A stretch of 7,061 nt of DNA. Origin: Armatimonadota bacterium (GTDB lineage Bacteria > Armatimonadota > Armatimonadia > Armatimonadales > Armatimonadaceae). A program made the translations under genes and the position numbers. The first letter of the stretch is position 1, and each line of letters begins with the position of its first letter. This document shows positions 1 to 5,613 of the stretch, one piece after another. The stretch is taken from contig JAURHZ010000123.1 of assembly GCA_030833025.1 (NCBI GenBank), positions 1 through 7,061 on the forward strand, read 5' to 3'. The notes under the pieces were generated by a model. It saw only the letters and a list, made by a program, of their open reading frames with translations, ran no database searches and was not told where the DNA came from.

Positions 1-56
1 TTGCCATCCATATGCGAACTAACCGCTCGAGGCCAGTTGGCGACCGTCGCTCGGGC

Positions 57-85
57 TTGACAGCGTACATCGATGACCTTGAAAT
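57..85 (+). promoter_or_regulatory. candidate sigma70-type promoter for the AllA-family gene
   Basis: A perfect TTGACA (57-62) is followed after 17 bases by TGAAAT (80-85), which matches TATAAT at four of six positions. This would place the transcription start near 92, about 40 bases before the ATG at 135. An overlapping alternative is TTGAAA (79-84), an 18-base spacer and GATAAG (103-108). The two cannot be told apart by reading alone. The placement fits a monocistronic transcript of the gene at 135. No strong Shine-Dalgarno lies next to that ATG; the best purine run is at 113-120. Confidence 0.35.
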
Positions 86-134
86 CTGCCCGGTCTTCCA
101 TCGATAAGCACTAAAGAAAGCGCAACTGAATACC

Positions 135-779
135 ATGGCTGCTGCAATTGACTACATGAATCCCGACCTTCCACACGGCCTCGACATCGTTACGATGCCA
201 GTTGTCATCGCTACAGAAGATACCCTCCGTGGGTATGGATGCCTTGTAGATGACCCAAATGGTTTTGAGCTTGAAATCGTCAAATGGCCAGCTGCCGGGT
301 GGCGCCCTATCGATGATGGCACCGGCGACGAAGCGGGTACCAAAGTCGGGATTTTTGAGAGCGAATGGAAGGGTGACTTTCTCTTTGGGCGCAATGCTGC
401 CGTCGGTGGCAACTACATTTTGGCGTACAACACACTTCCCGAGCTAGCAACGCTTGAGCACTCAAACCCACCATCCCAAATGATGCTTTGGCATGCCAAC
501 TACCACCCGGATGGCGGCCAGCTGTTCTTTCCGCTACAGAACGAGCCGTTTTACGTGCCGCTTGCATTGCCAACGGATGACATCACACCGCAGCAGTTTG
601 TCTGTTTCGCATTTGATGGCAGCAAAGGCCTCTACATTCACCCCAACATCTGGCATGAAGGCGTCTTCGCGAAGCACGGCTGTATGCGCTTTCACGATGA
701 ACAGGGGGCTGTTCATGCGCGTGTGTCCGTGCATTTTGCGAAAGAGTTTGGATGTCTTCTACGAGCCCCGCTTGACTAG
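135..779 (+). CDS. ureidoglycolate lyase (AllA) family protein
   Basis: This is a 214-residue soluble protein with no signal peptide or membrane segment. The C-terminal half carries the pattern of the ureidoglycolate lyase/hydrolase family (PF04115, cupin-like fold). A WHANYHPDGGQLFFP block lies at about 119-133, then FYVPLALP at 139-146, and then GLYIHPNIWHEGVF at 165-178. That last block corresponds to the family's glycine-rich strand and Trp-His pair (W173, H174). Characterised AllA (about 160 residues) converts ureidoglycolate to glyoxylate and urea in allantoin breakdown. This protein is some 50 residues longer, with an N-terminal region (GWRPIDDGTGDE at about 55-66) typical of a longer subgroup whose substrate I do not know, so lyase activity is inferred. 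I chose the ATG at 135 because an in-frame TAA lies at 105-107 and no other ATG intervenes; M8 (156) is an alternative. Its stop is 6 bases from the stop of the convergent ABC-F gene. Confidence 0.75.
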   Translation: MAAAIDYMNPDLPHGLDIVTMPVVIATEDTLRGYGCLVDDPNGFELEIVKWPAAGWRPIDDGTGDEAGTKVGIFESEWKGDFLFGRNAAVGGNYILAYNTLPELATLEHSNPPSQMMLWHANYHPDGGQLFFPLQNEPFYVPLALPTDDITPQQFVCFAFDGSKGLYIHPNIWHEGVFAKHGCMRFHDEQGAVHARVSVHFAKEFGCLLRAPLD

Positions 780-785
780 ACGTAT

Positions 786-2711
786 CTAGACAAGCTGAGC
801 CGCAAGCGCTTCCCACTCGGACATCGCCGCCGTAAGGGCATCCTGGACACGGGCATGGTCCGATGCCAGCGCAACGACATCGTGGCCGCCCCCGCTCGCT
901 AGCTTGACTTCGATTCCAGCGAGCTCCGCTTCCAGCTCACTGATCCGCGTTTCCGCACGTGCCATCGCGGCCTCAGTTTTTCCGCGTTGCTTTTGTTGCT
1001 CGCGGCTATTTTGTGGTGCAGCTTGCGGTTGGCTTGCCGGAGTAGCTTGTGGCTTCTTCGGTGGCGCGACAGGCTTATCTTGATATTCAGCGCGCCAGAC
1101 CGCGTAGTTGCCTTCGATCAGCTCAGCGGTTCCCTTGCCTGATAGTCCAAGCGTCTTTGTGGTAACCGCATTCAGCAAGTAGCGGTCATGGCTCACCAAA
1201 AAGAGGGTTCCGCTGTAATCGGTCAGCATCTGGCCCAGCGTTTCGCACGACTCGATATCGAGGTGGTTTGTCGGTTCATCGAGGATTAGCAAGTTGGTTG
1301 GACGCAGCAACATACATCCAAGAGCCAGCTTGTTTTTCTCGCCTCCAGAAAGCATGTCGACCTTCTTAAAGACATCGTCTCCTGTGAACAGAAACCGCGC
1401 GAGATAGCCACGCAGCTGGGTTTCCGTCCAGCCTGGCATTTCATCCCGTAGCGTATCGATGACAGTTTTCGAGACATCGAGGGCATCCGTGGCATGCTGG
1501 CTAAAGTACGCGCGCTTGACGTTATGTCCCCACTGCATCGTGCCGGATGTAGGCTCTTCCTCGCCGAGCAGCATCCGAACGAGCGTTGTTTTACCAGCGC
1601 CATTTGGGCCGACAAACCCAACACGGTCGCCACGCTCAATGATGGCTTCCAGGTTTGCAAACAGCGTACGCTCACCAAACGACTTTGTCAGGCCATTGAT
1701 GTTTAGGACTTCGCGGCCGATACGGCCTGCGTTTTTGTCATCGATGCGGGCCTTAACGCGACTGTTGTCGAAGCGCACAGCCTCGACCTTTTCCATACGC
1801 TCGATACGTCCAAGGGTTTTGTGGCGAATGTTGGACTGGGTGGCATCTGCTCCCATGTTTCGCTTAACGAGGTCCTTGAGGCGCTCAATTTCTTTCTGCT
1901 GGTTTTCGTAGAGCTCCTGCTGCCGCTGGAGACGCTCTTCTTTTTGACGGCGAAAGTGCGAGTAATTGCCCTTGTAAATGGTCAGCTTTTGAAACTCGAG
2001 CTCAGCGATGGTGTCGACGACGGCATCCAAGAAGTAGCGGTCGTGGCTGACAAGAATCACCGCACCGGCGTACTCTTTGAGGAAGCCTTCCAGCCATTCC
2101 GTTGCGTTGATGTCTAGGTGGTTTGTCGGTTCATCCAAGATGAGCAAATCTGGGCGCGTCAGCACAAGCTTTGCGAGGGCGAGGCGGGTTTGTTCTCCTC
2201 CGGAGCACGCACCAACCTGCTTTGCAAGAACATCTGGGCCGAAGCCAAGCCGCATTAAGGTGCTGTCCTTTTCGGCTTCGATTTCCCAGCCACCGCGCGA
2301 CTCAAACTCATCCAATGCTTCGGTGTAATCTTCGAGAGCTGCCGCAAGAGCATCATCGGATGCCGCAGCACTCATCGCGTGTTCTGCCGCAGTGATGCGT
2401 GCTTGGACGGCACGGTAGGGTTCGAGGGCGACTTCGATTTCTTCGGCGATGGTGCGTTCCGGGTGAACGGGGGCCTCTTGGCGGAGATAGCCCATCCGTC
2501 GTCCTGCAGCCAATGTGACTTTTGGAGGCGCAGAGCTGTTCGGGTCGGCAGTTTCCTGCCCTAGGAGAATCTTGAGCAACGTGGTTTTGCCACCACCATT
2601 ACGCCCGATCAGGCCAAGTTTTTGCCCGGCGGCGATGGTGAAGGTGATGTCGGAAAACAGCTGGTCTGCACCGTAGCTTTTCGCCAGGTTGGAAACCGTC
2701 AGGATACTCAT
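786..2711 (-). CDS. ABC-F family ATPase (Uup/EttA/YheS-like ribosome-associated protein)
   Basis: This 641-residue protein has two tandem ABC cassettes and no membrane segments, the hallmark of ABC-F translation factors, which act on the ribosomal E/P site rather than in transport. The first cassette has Walker A GRNGGGKT (about 36-43), signature SGGEQ (about 170-174), Walker B LLILDEP (about 189-195) and a switch His in SHDRY. A charged helical linker (about 243-310) is the P-site tRNA-interaction region of the family. The second cassette has Walker A GPNGAGKT (about 368-375), LSGGEK (about 454-459) and LLILDEP (about 474-480). A Pro/Gln/Ala-rich spacer (about 548-570) leads to a C-terminal coiled coil (about 570-640), as in Uup. 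Both catalytic glutamates are present, so it should hydrolyse ATP. The start MSILTVSNLAKSYG is the usual family start. The ribosome binding site is weak: GGAG lies 15 bases upstream. I cannot assign the exact subfamily or an antibiotic-resistance role. Confidence 0.95.
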   Translation of the reverse strand: MSILTVSNLAKSYGADQLFSDITFTIAAGQKLGLIGRNGGGKTTLLKILLGQETADPNSSAPPKVTLAAGRRMGYLRQEAPVHPERTIAEEIEVALEPYRAVQARITAAEHAMSAAASDDALAAALEDYTEALDEFESRGGWEIEAEKDSTLMRLGFGPDVLAKQVGACSGGEQTRLALAKLVLTRPDLLILDEPTNHLDINATEWLEGFLKEYAGAVILVSHDRYFLDAVVDTIAELEFQKLTIYKGNYSHFRRQKEERLQRQQELYENQQKEIERLKDLVKRNMGADATQSNIRHKTLGRIERMEKVEAVRFDNSRVKARIDDKNAGRIGREVLNINGLTKSFGERTLFANLEAIIERGDRVGFVGPNGAGKTTLVRMLLGEEEPTSGTMQWGHNVKRAYFSQHATDALDVSKTVIDTLRDEMPGWTETQLRGYLARFLFTGDDVFKKVDMLSGGEKNKLALGCMLLRPTNLLILDEPTNHLDIESCETLGQMLTDYSGTLFLVSHDRYLLNAVTTKTLGLSGKGTAELIEGNYAVWRAEYQDKPVAPPKKPQATPASQPQAAPQNSREQQKQRGKTEAAMARAETRISELEAELAGIEVKLASGGGHDVVALASDHARVQDALTAAMSEWEALAAQLV

Positions 2712-2728
2712 GCGTGCGTAAACCCACT

Positions 2729-2753
2729 CCCGGGCGGTGCTAGACTGCCCGGG
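2729..2753. repeat. GC-rich inverted repeat between divergent genes
   Basis: The arms CCCGGGCGG (2729-2737) and CTGCCCGGG (2745-2753) pair over nine positions. There is one G-U pair if the plus strand is transcribed, which becomes an A-C mismatch on the minus strand. The loop is seven bases. The core CCCGGGC/GCCCGGG is a perfect 7-bp dyad. It lies at the expected transcription start of the ABC-F gene, so it could be an operator or a 5'-end structure. No U-run follows on either strand, which argues against an intrinsic terminator. Confidence 0.5.
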
Positions 2754-2754
2754 T

Positions 2755-2783
2755 ATTATCGCCGTCTAGATGCACGAGTGCAA
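2755..2783 (-). promoter_or_regulatory. candidate promoter for the ABC-F gene
   Basis: Read on the minus strand, TTGCAC (2778-2783) is followed after 17 bases by GATAAT (2755-2760), which matches the -10 consensus at five of six positions; the -35 matches at three. Initiation would fall near 2748, giving a leader of about 37 bases before the ATG at 2711. The -35 overlaps the dyad TGCACGAGTGCA (2771-2782), so binding by a regulator there could control this promoter. The assignment is by inspection only. Confidence 0.4.
2771..2782. promoter_or_regulatory. short palindrome TGCAC-GA-GTGCA, possible operator
   Basis: This is a 12-base dyad with 5-bp arms and a 2-base centre, lying between the divergently transcribed ABC-F gene and the STAS/permease operon. 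It overlaps the candidate -35 box of the ABC-F promoter. Its position suits a regulator acting on either direction, but a dyad this short can occur by chance and no second copy was found in the window. Confidence 0.25.
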
Positions 2784-2800
2784 TCAGTACTTGCTAACAC

Positions 2801-2840
2801 GGAGGTTAATCTGATGCGAGAAGCGAGACATGTTCTGTAA
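2801..2840 (+). CDS. possible 8-codon leader ORF behind a perfect Shine-Dalgarno
   Basis: GGAGG (2801-2805) is followed after 8 bases by ATG (2814-2816) and an ORF, MREARHVL, ending at TAA (2838-2840). The Shine-Dalgarno is the best in the plus-strand half of the window, yet the ORF is only eight codons long. It sits 38 bases upstream of the GTG of the STAS gene, whose own ribosome binding site is poor. It is not in frame with that gene, and a TAG at 2873-2875 closes the STAS frame upstream. The stop overlaps the dyad at 2832-2847. It may be a regulatory leader peptide or a re-initiation device. Nothing in the peptide (two Arg, one His, one Leu) identifies a sensed amino acid. Whether it is translated is unknown. 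Confidence 0.35.
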
Positions 2841-2847
2841 ATAGAAC
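2832..2847. repeat. dyad GTTCT-N6-AGAAC upstream of the STAS gene
   Basis: A perfect 5-bp inverted repeat with a 6-base centre covers the last codons and stop of the short leader ORF, about 31 bases before the STAS start codon. It could form a small hairpin in the mRNA leader or serve as a protein-binding site. The arms are short and AT-containing, so a hairpin would be weak. Confidence 0.3.
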
Positions 2848-2878
2848 GTAAGGTCTGCTGGCATCGACCTGCTAGAAT

Positions 2879-3187
2879 GTGCCAGTGGAAACTAACAGTG
2901 TGGATGATGTCATTGATTACAAGCTGGTCGGCCGTCTAGACAGCCAGACAGCAGGGCATCACGAAGAGACACTGATGTCGCTTCTCGAAGGCTGTTCGCA
3001 AGGTATTGCCATTGACATGTCTGCGGTGACGCACTTGAGCACAGCAGGAATCCGCGTTTTGTTATTGACTAGTCGCGCTTATCAGGCGAAGGGGATGCCA
3101 TTTGTATTGCACTCCCTCCCTCCTGCGGTGGCTGAAATCGTCCGGATTACGGGGCTTGCTGAGATGTTGACACTGCGCCACGTGTAG
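2879..3187 (+). CDS. STAS-domain protein (anti-sigma-factor-antagonist / SpoIIAA-RsbV type)
   Basis: This 102-residue protein consists of one STAS domain. The features are a YKLVGRLDSQTA opening strand/turn (about 14-25), the hydrophobic strand IAIDMSAV (about 43-50), the signature loop LSTAGIRVLL (53-62) and the C-terminal helix ending GLAEMLTL. In SpoIIAA/RsbV the loop carries the phosphorylated serine (DSSG). Here S54-T55-A56-G57 aligns with it, putting Thr55 at the phospho-position with Ser54 beside it. Such proteins bind a GHKL-type anti-sigma kinase and switch partner when phosphorylated. The only apparent GHKL-like partner here is the C-terminal domain of the next gene, 32 bases downstream on the same strand, so the two probably form an operon. 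The GTG at 2879 is the first possible start after TAG at 2873-2875; GTG at 2885 is an alternative. No good Shine-Dalgarno precedes either. TAGAAT at 2873-2878 could be a -10 box giving a near-leaderless transcript. Confidence 0.88.
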   Translation: MPVETNSVDDVIDYKLVGRLDSQTAGHHEETLMSLLEGCSQGIAIDMSAVTHLSTAGIRVLLLTSRAYQAKGMPFVLHSLPPAVAEIVRITGLAEMLTLRHV

Positions 3188-3219
3188 GCGCGGGTTTGTT
3201 TTTATGAGAGATTCGTGAC

Positions 3220-4935
3220 GTGCCAAAAAAGCCAGACCGCCTTCAATATGGCGCCGATGACATCCCACCGCGGCCAGCGCTGTTACTGCTGGGAATCCAA
3301 CACATGTGCTTGGCGTTGGTGTTTGCGATTTACCCGGCGGCGATTGCACAAAAAGTTGGCATGTCACCCCTCGAGAAAGCGGGCTTGCTGACGGCATCCA
3401 TTATCGCGACGGCCATTACGACGTTTCTACACCACTTCAAGCCGCCGCTGGGAAATGGAAACCTGACGGTGCAGACCCCGACTCCCGTAGTGGTGCCGGC
3501 CATGATGCAAGCTGTTGGAATCGGTGGGCTACCGCTTCTTGCCGGGATGACCATTGTTTTTGGAGCGACTGAGCTTCTGGTGTCGCGGGTTATTAAGTAT
3601 CTACGTGCTTACTTTCCACCGGAGGTCTCCGGCGTTGTTGTGATGATGCTCGGTGTTTCGCTGGCAGAATCGGCTATTCGAAACTTCACCGGCGCCACGA
3701 TGTCGGCTGGTGTAGTGACATCCGTGAAGCCGGATTACATCGTTGTGTCATCGTTGACACTTGCGACCATTATCGTCTGCGCAGTCTTTGGCAAAGGGAT
3801 TGTCAAGCTGTTTTCGCTTGGTTTTGGACTGGCAGTCGGCCTAGTGTCGGCAAAGATCTTGGGCGCTTTCAACCCGGTTGACATCGCGAACATTTCGGCA
3901 AGTCCCTGGCTGGGCCTTCCAACCATTAACCTAAAGGTTCCTTCATTCGATGTCGCTCTGATACCCCTTGTCATGATTATGGCGGTGATTCAGTGCGTGG
4001 ATACGCTCGGGTCATTCATTAGCATCCAGCGCATTAACGATGAAGACTGGAAAAAGCTTGACACAGACCAGGCAACGGCTGGGATTCAAGTCAATGGCAT
4101 CGGCAATATGCTTTCGGGCATTATCGGTGGCATGCCCGGCGGAATATCATCGGCGCATATCGGTTTGGTGATGGCTAGTGGTGCCGCGGCCCGGCGCGTG
4201 GGTGCCGTGACGGGCATCCTCCTCATCTTCTCAATCTTTACCCCAAAGCTTGTCGCGGGGCTTTCCAGTATTCCTCAGCCGGTGATTGGGGCATTGCTGG
4301 CATACACGGCTGCCTTCATGATGGTTGCGGGGATGGAACTGATTCTCTCTCGTCTTTTGAGTGAGCGGCGTATCTTCACCGTTGGCTTATCTGTGTTGAT
4401 TGGCCTTAGTACTGTGATACTCCCGGGGGTATATGCCAGACTCCCGGTGTTACTTGCTAACATTTGTGAATCAACGCTTGCCATTACATCTGTGAGCGCG
4501 ATTGTTTTGAACATGATCTTTCGAATTGGAATTAGCCGGCGGGCAGAGCTTGTGCCAAATGCGGATGGCCACCACTACGAGACGATTGCTCCATTTATGG
4601 ATCGTATCGGTAAGGATTGGGGAGCGCGGCGGGATGTCGTTGAACGTGCATCCACTGCGTGTGCGGAGACATTTGAGGCACTTGCGGCGCATGGTGTTGC
4701 CAATGGTGATGTCGCTCTCGCGGTTGACTTTGATGAAGTCGACTTGCTAATGACCTTTACGTATCCGGGAAGCCCATTGGTGATCCCGACGGAGCGACCG
4801 AGTCTACAGGACCTCTTGGCGGAATCGGATGCTCCTGCGCAGCTTGGTGGTTATATCGTCCGTAAGTATGTCGATCGCTTATCACAGAGCCATACTGGAG
4901 ACATGAACAAGCTGATCCTCAAGCTTGAGCATTAA
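3220..4935 (+). CDS. NCS2-family (xanthine/uracil-type) permease with C-terminal degenerate RsbW-like GHKL domain
   Basis: This is a 571-residue inner-membrane transporter. Residues about 20-437 form the multi-helix NCS2/SLC23 core. The QH pair of TM1 is Q27-H28, GNLTVQTPTPVVVP lies at 80-93, and the TM8 acidic substrate position appears as VDTLGS (D261). The TM10 signature is altered to SSAHIGLVMASGAAARR (310-326), where relatives have Q-N-x-G-x4-T-x3-S-R. Family members move nucleobases or urate with protons or sodium. Usual length is about 430-480; the extra 125 residues (about 447-571) are soluble and resemble anti-sigma kinases. E483...H491-G492 mirrors their E-x3-N-x3-H-G box, and LGGYIVRKYVDRL (542-554) mirrors the ATP-lid helix. 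The Mg-binding Asn is Ala487, and no D-x-G-x-G is evident, so it is probably not an active kinase. The GTG start is preceded by GAGAG with a 9-base gap. The likely partner is the STAS protein encoded just upstream. Substrate is unknown. Confidence 0.85.
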   Translation: MPKKPDRLQYGADDIPPRPALLLLGIQHMCLALVFAIYPAAIAQKVGMSPLEKAGLLTASIIATAITTFLHHFKPPLGNGNLTVQTPTPVVVPAMMQAVGIGGLPLLAGMTIVFGATELLVSRVIKYLRAYFPPEVSGVVVMMLGVSLAESAIRNFTGATMSAGVVTSVKPDYIVVSSLTLATIIVCAVFGKGIVKLFSLGFGLAVGLVSAKILGAFNPVDIANISASPWLGLPTINLKVPSFDVALIPLVMIMAVIQCVDTLGSFISIQRINDEDWKKLDTDQATAGIQVNGIGNMLSGIIGGMPGGISSAHIGLVMASGAAARRVGAVTGILLIFSIFTPKLVAGLSSIPQPVIGALLAYTAAFMMVAGMELILSRLLSERRIFTVGLSVLIGLSTVILPGVYARLPVLLANICESTLAITSVSAIVLNMIFRIGISRRAELVPNADGHHYETIAPFMDRIGKDWGARRDVVERASTACAETFEALAAHGVANGDVALAVDFDEVDLLMTFTYPGSPLVIPTERPSLQDLLAESDAPAQLGGYIVRKYVDRLSQSHTGDMNKLILKLEH

Positions 4936-4937
4936 AT

Positions 4938-5336
4938 CTACTTTTTGGATGCCTCGTTGGCATGCCACGCGATGGCCTGCTTGGTGAAGTCAACGATATT
5001 GGCCTTGTCGGTTTCGGTGAGGGAACTTGTGAAGTCTAGATTCCCGATGGTTGTCGTTCCGAGGCGCAGAAGCTTGTTAGGATCCAAGAGGTGGATTCCT
5101 TTGAAGAAGCGTAGAGTTACGCATTTCGTGCCGCGGACATCGATGGCAATCAACCAGTCACTGCGCTTTTTGCCAACACGGTACATCAGCATTTTGTAGC
5201 TGATGTAGCCTTCAAGGTCAGTGCTCACGTCGCGGATAGTGGCATCGATTTCCGTGACGAGTGCAGTGAACTTGTCATCCACTGTCGTCAGGAAAGTATC
5301 CCGTGTGGCGATGTTAGTTTCAGAGCTGATTGGCAT
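4938..5336 (-). CDS. DUF1801 (YdhG/YjhG-like) family protein
   Basis: This 132-residue cytoplasmic protein has no signal peptide or membrane helix. The middle and C-terminal parts fit DUF1801: YISYKMLMYRVGKKRSDWL (about 45-63), a strand pair with RFFKGIHLLDPNKLL (about 76-90), and RLGTTTIGNLDF followed by a final helix (TDKANIVDFTKQAIAWH). The family's molecular function is not established; it is a small fold often found as a stand-alone protein. The ATG at 5336 is the only early start (next Met near 49). Its upstream sequence on the coding strand is CCTCCACC, the opposite of a Shine-Dalgarno, so initiation may be leaderless: TAAAAC ends about 7 bases before the ATG and could act as a -10. 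Its stop is 2 bases from the stop of the convergent permease gene, so the 3' ends of the two transcripts must overlap or end inside each other's gene. Confidence 0.75.
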   Translation of the reverse strand: MPISSETNIATRDTFLTTVDDKFTALVTEIDATIRDVSTDLEGYISYKMLMYRVGKKRSDWLIAIDVRGTKCVTLRFFKGIHLLDPNKLLRLGTTTIGNLDFTSSLTETDKANIVDFTKQAIAWHANEASKK

Positions 5337-5460
5337 GGTGGAGGTTTTACCACGGGTGGATGCATGCGTTCATCTATGGTGGAATCAGCGCATGGTGACT
5401 ATTCTCAGTCTTTTATGGATGGTTCAGCAGCCAGTCAAGCCCGACCATGCAAAGGCGCAC

Positions 5461-5601
5461 ATGGCGACCTGTTACGGGAAAGCGAACTGCAGGGCATGTA
5501 AGACGTGTGAGCATTGTTTGCACTGCTCGGTGGGTCGCGGGACTTGTGGGGTTTGCAAGCCACGGACGAGGCCGGTGGGTCCGGGCAAGCCCGGGCGGTA
5601 A
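5461..5601 (+). CDS. small cysteine-rich protein (8 Cys in 46 residues)
   Basis: This 46-residue ORF begins MATCYGKANC, with cysteines at 4, 10, 13, 16, 19, 22, 29 and 32. The pattern is C-x5-C-x2-C-x2-C-x2-C-x2-C-x6-C-x2-C, followed by a basic Pro/Gly tail (KPRTRPVGPGKPGR). Regular CxxC spacing suggests a metal-binding (zinc-ribbon-like or metallothionein-like) protein, or a redox protein. I recall short bacterial proteins of this kind but cannot name the family or function. AAAGG (5451-5455) with a 5-base gap supports the ATG at 5461. An in-frame ATG at 5392, with GGTGG nine bases upstream, would give 69 residues; the extra part (MVTILSLLWMVQQP...) is partly hydrophobic and could instead be a leader. 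I prefer 5461 because the cysteine module begins there. It is divergent from the DUF1801 gene and convergent with the secreted CXXCH gene at 5685. Confidence 0.6.
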   Translation: MATCYGKANCRACKTCEHCLHCSVGRGTCGVCKPRTRPVGPGKPGR

Positions 5602-5613
5602 GTCTCATTTAGA

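Noticed and set aside
1..107. Open stretches at the left edge: a plus-strand frame ending TAA at 105-107 and a minus-strand frame starting ATG at 101
   Set aside because: Both are under 36 codons, they conflict with each other and with promoter-like boxes, and neither shows a recognisable motif or ribosome binding site.
1459..1911. 150-codon open frame on the plus strand inside the ABC-F gene
   Set aside because: It lies antisense to a gene with complete Walker and signature motifs. The translation is Ser/Arg/Pro-rich with no domain, as expected for a shadow frame.
2761..2940. GCCGTCTAGA repeated at 2761-2770 and 2931-2940, with TCTAGA also at 785-790 and 5035-5040
   Set aside because: The copies lie in unrelated contexts (intergenic, coding, gene end) with no regular spacing, so chance is the simplest explanation.
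5581..5594. CCGGGC-AA-GCCCGG as a terminator for the cysteine-rich gene
   Set aside because: It lies inside the coding tail (Pro-Gly-Lys-Pro-Gly), its centre is too small for a full stem, and no U-run follows.
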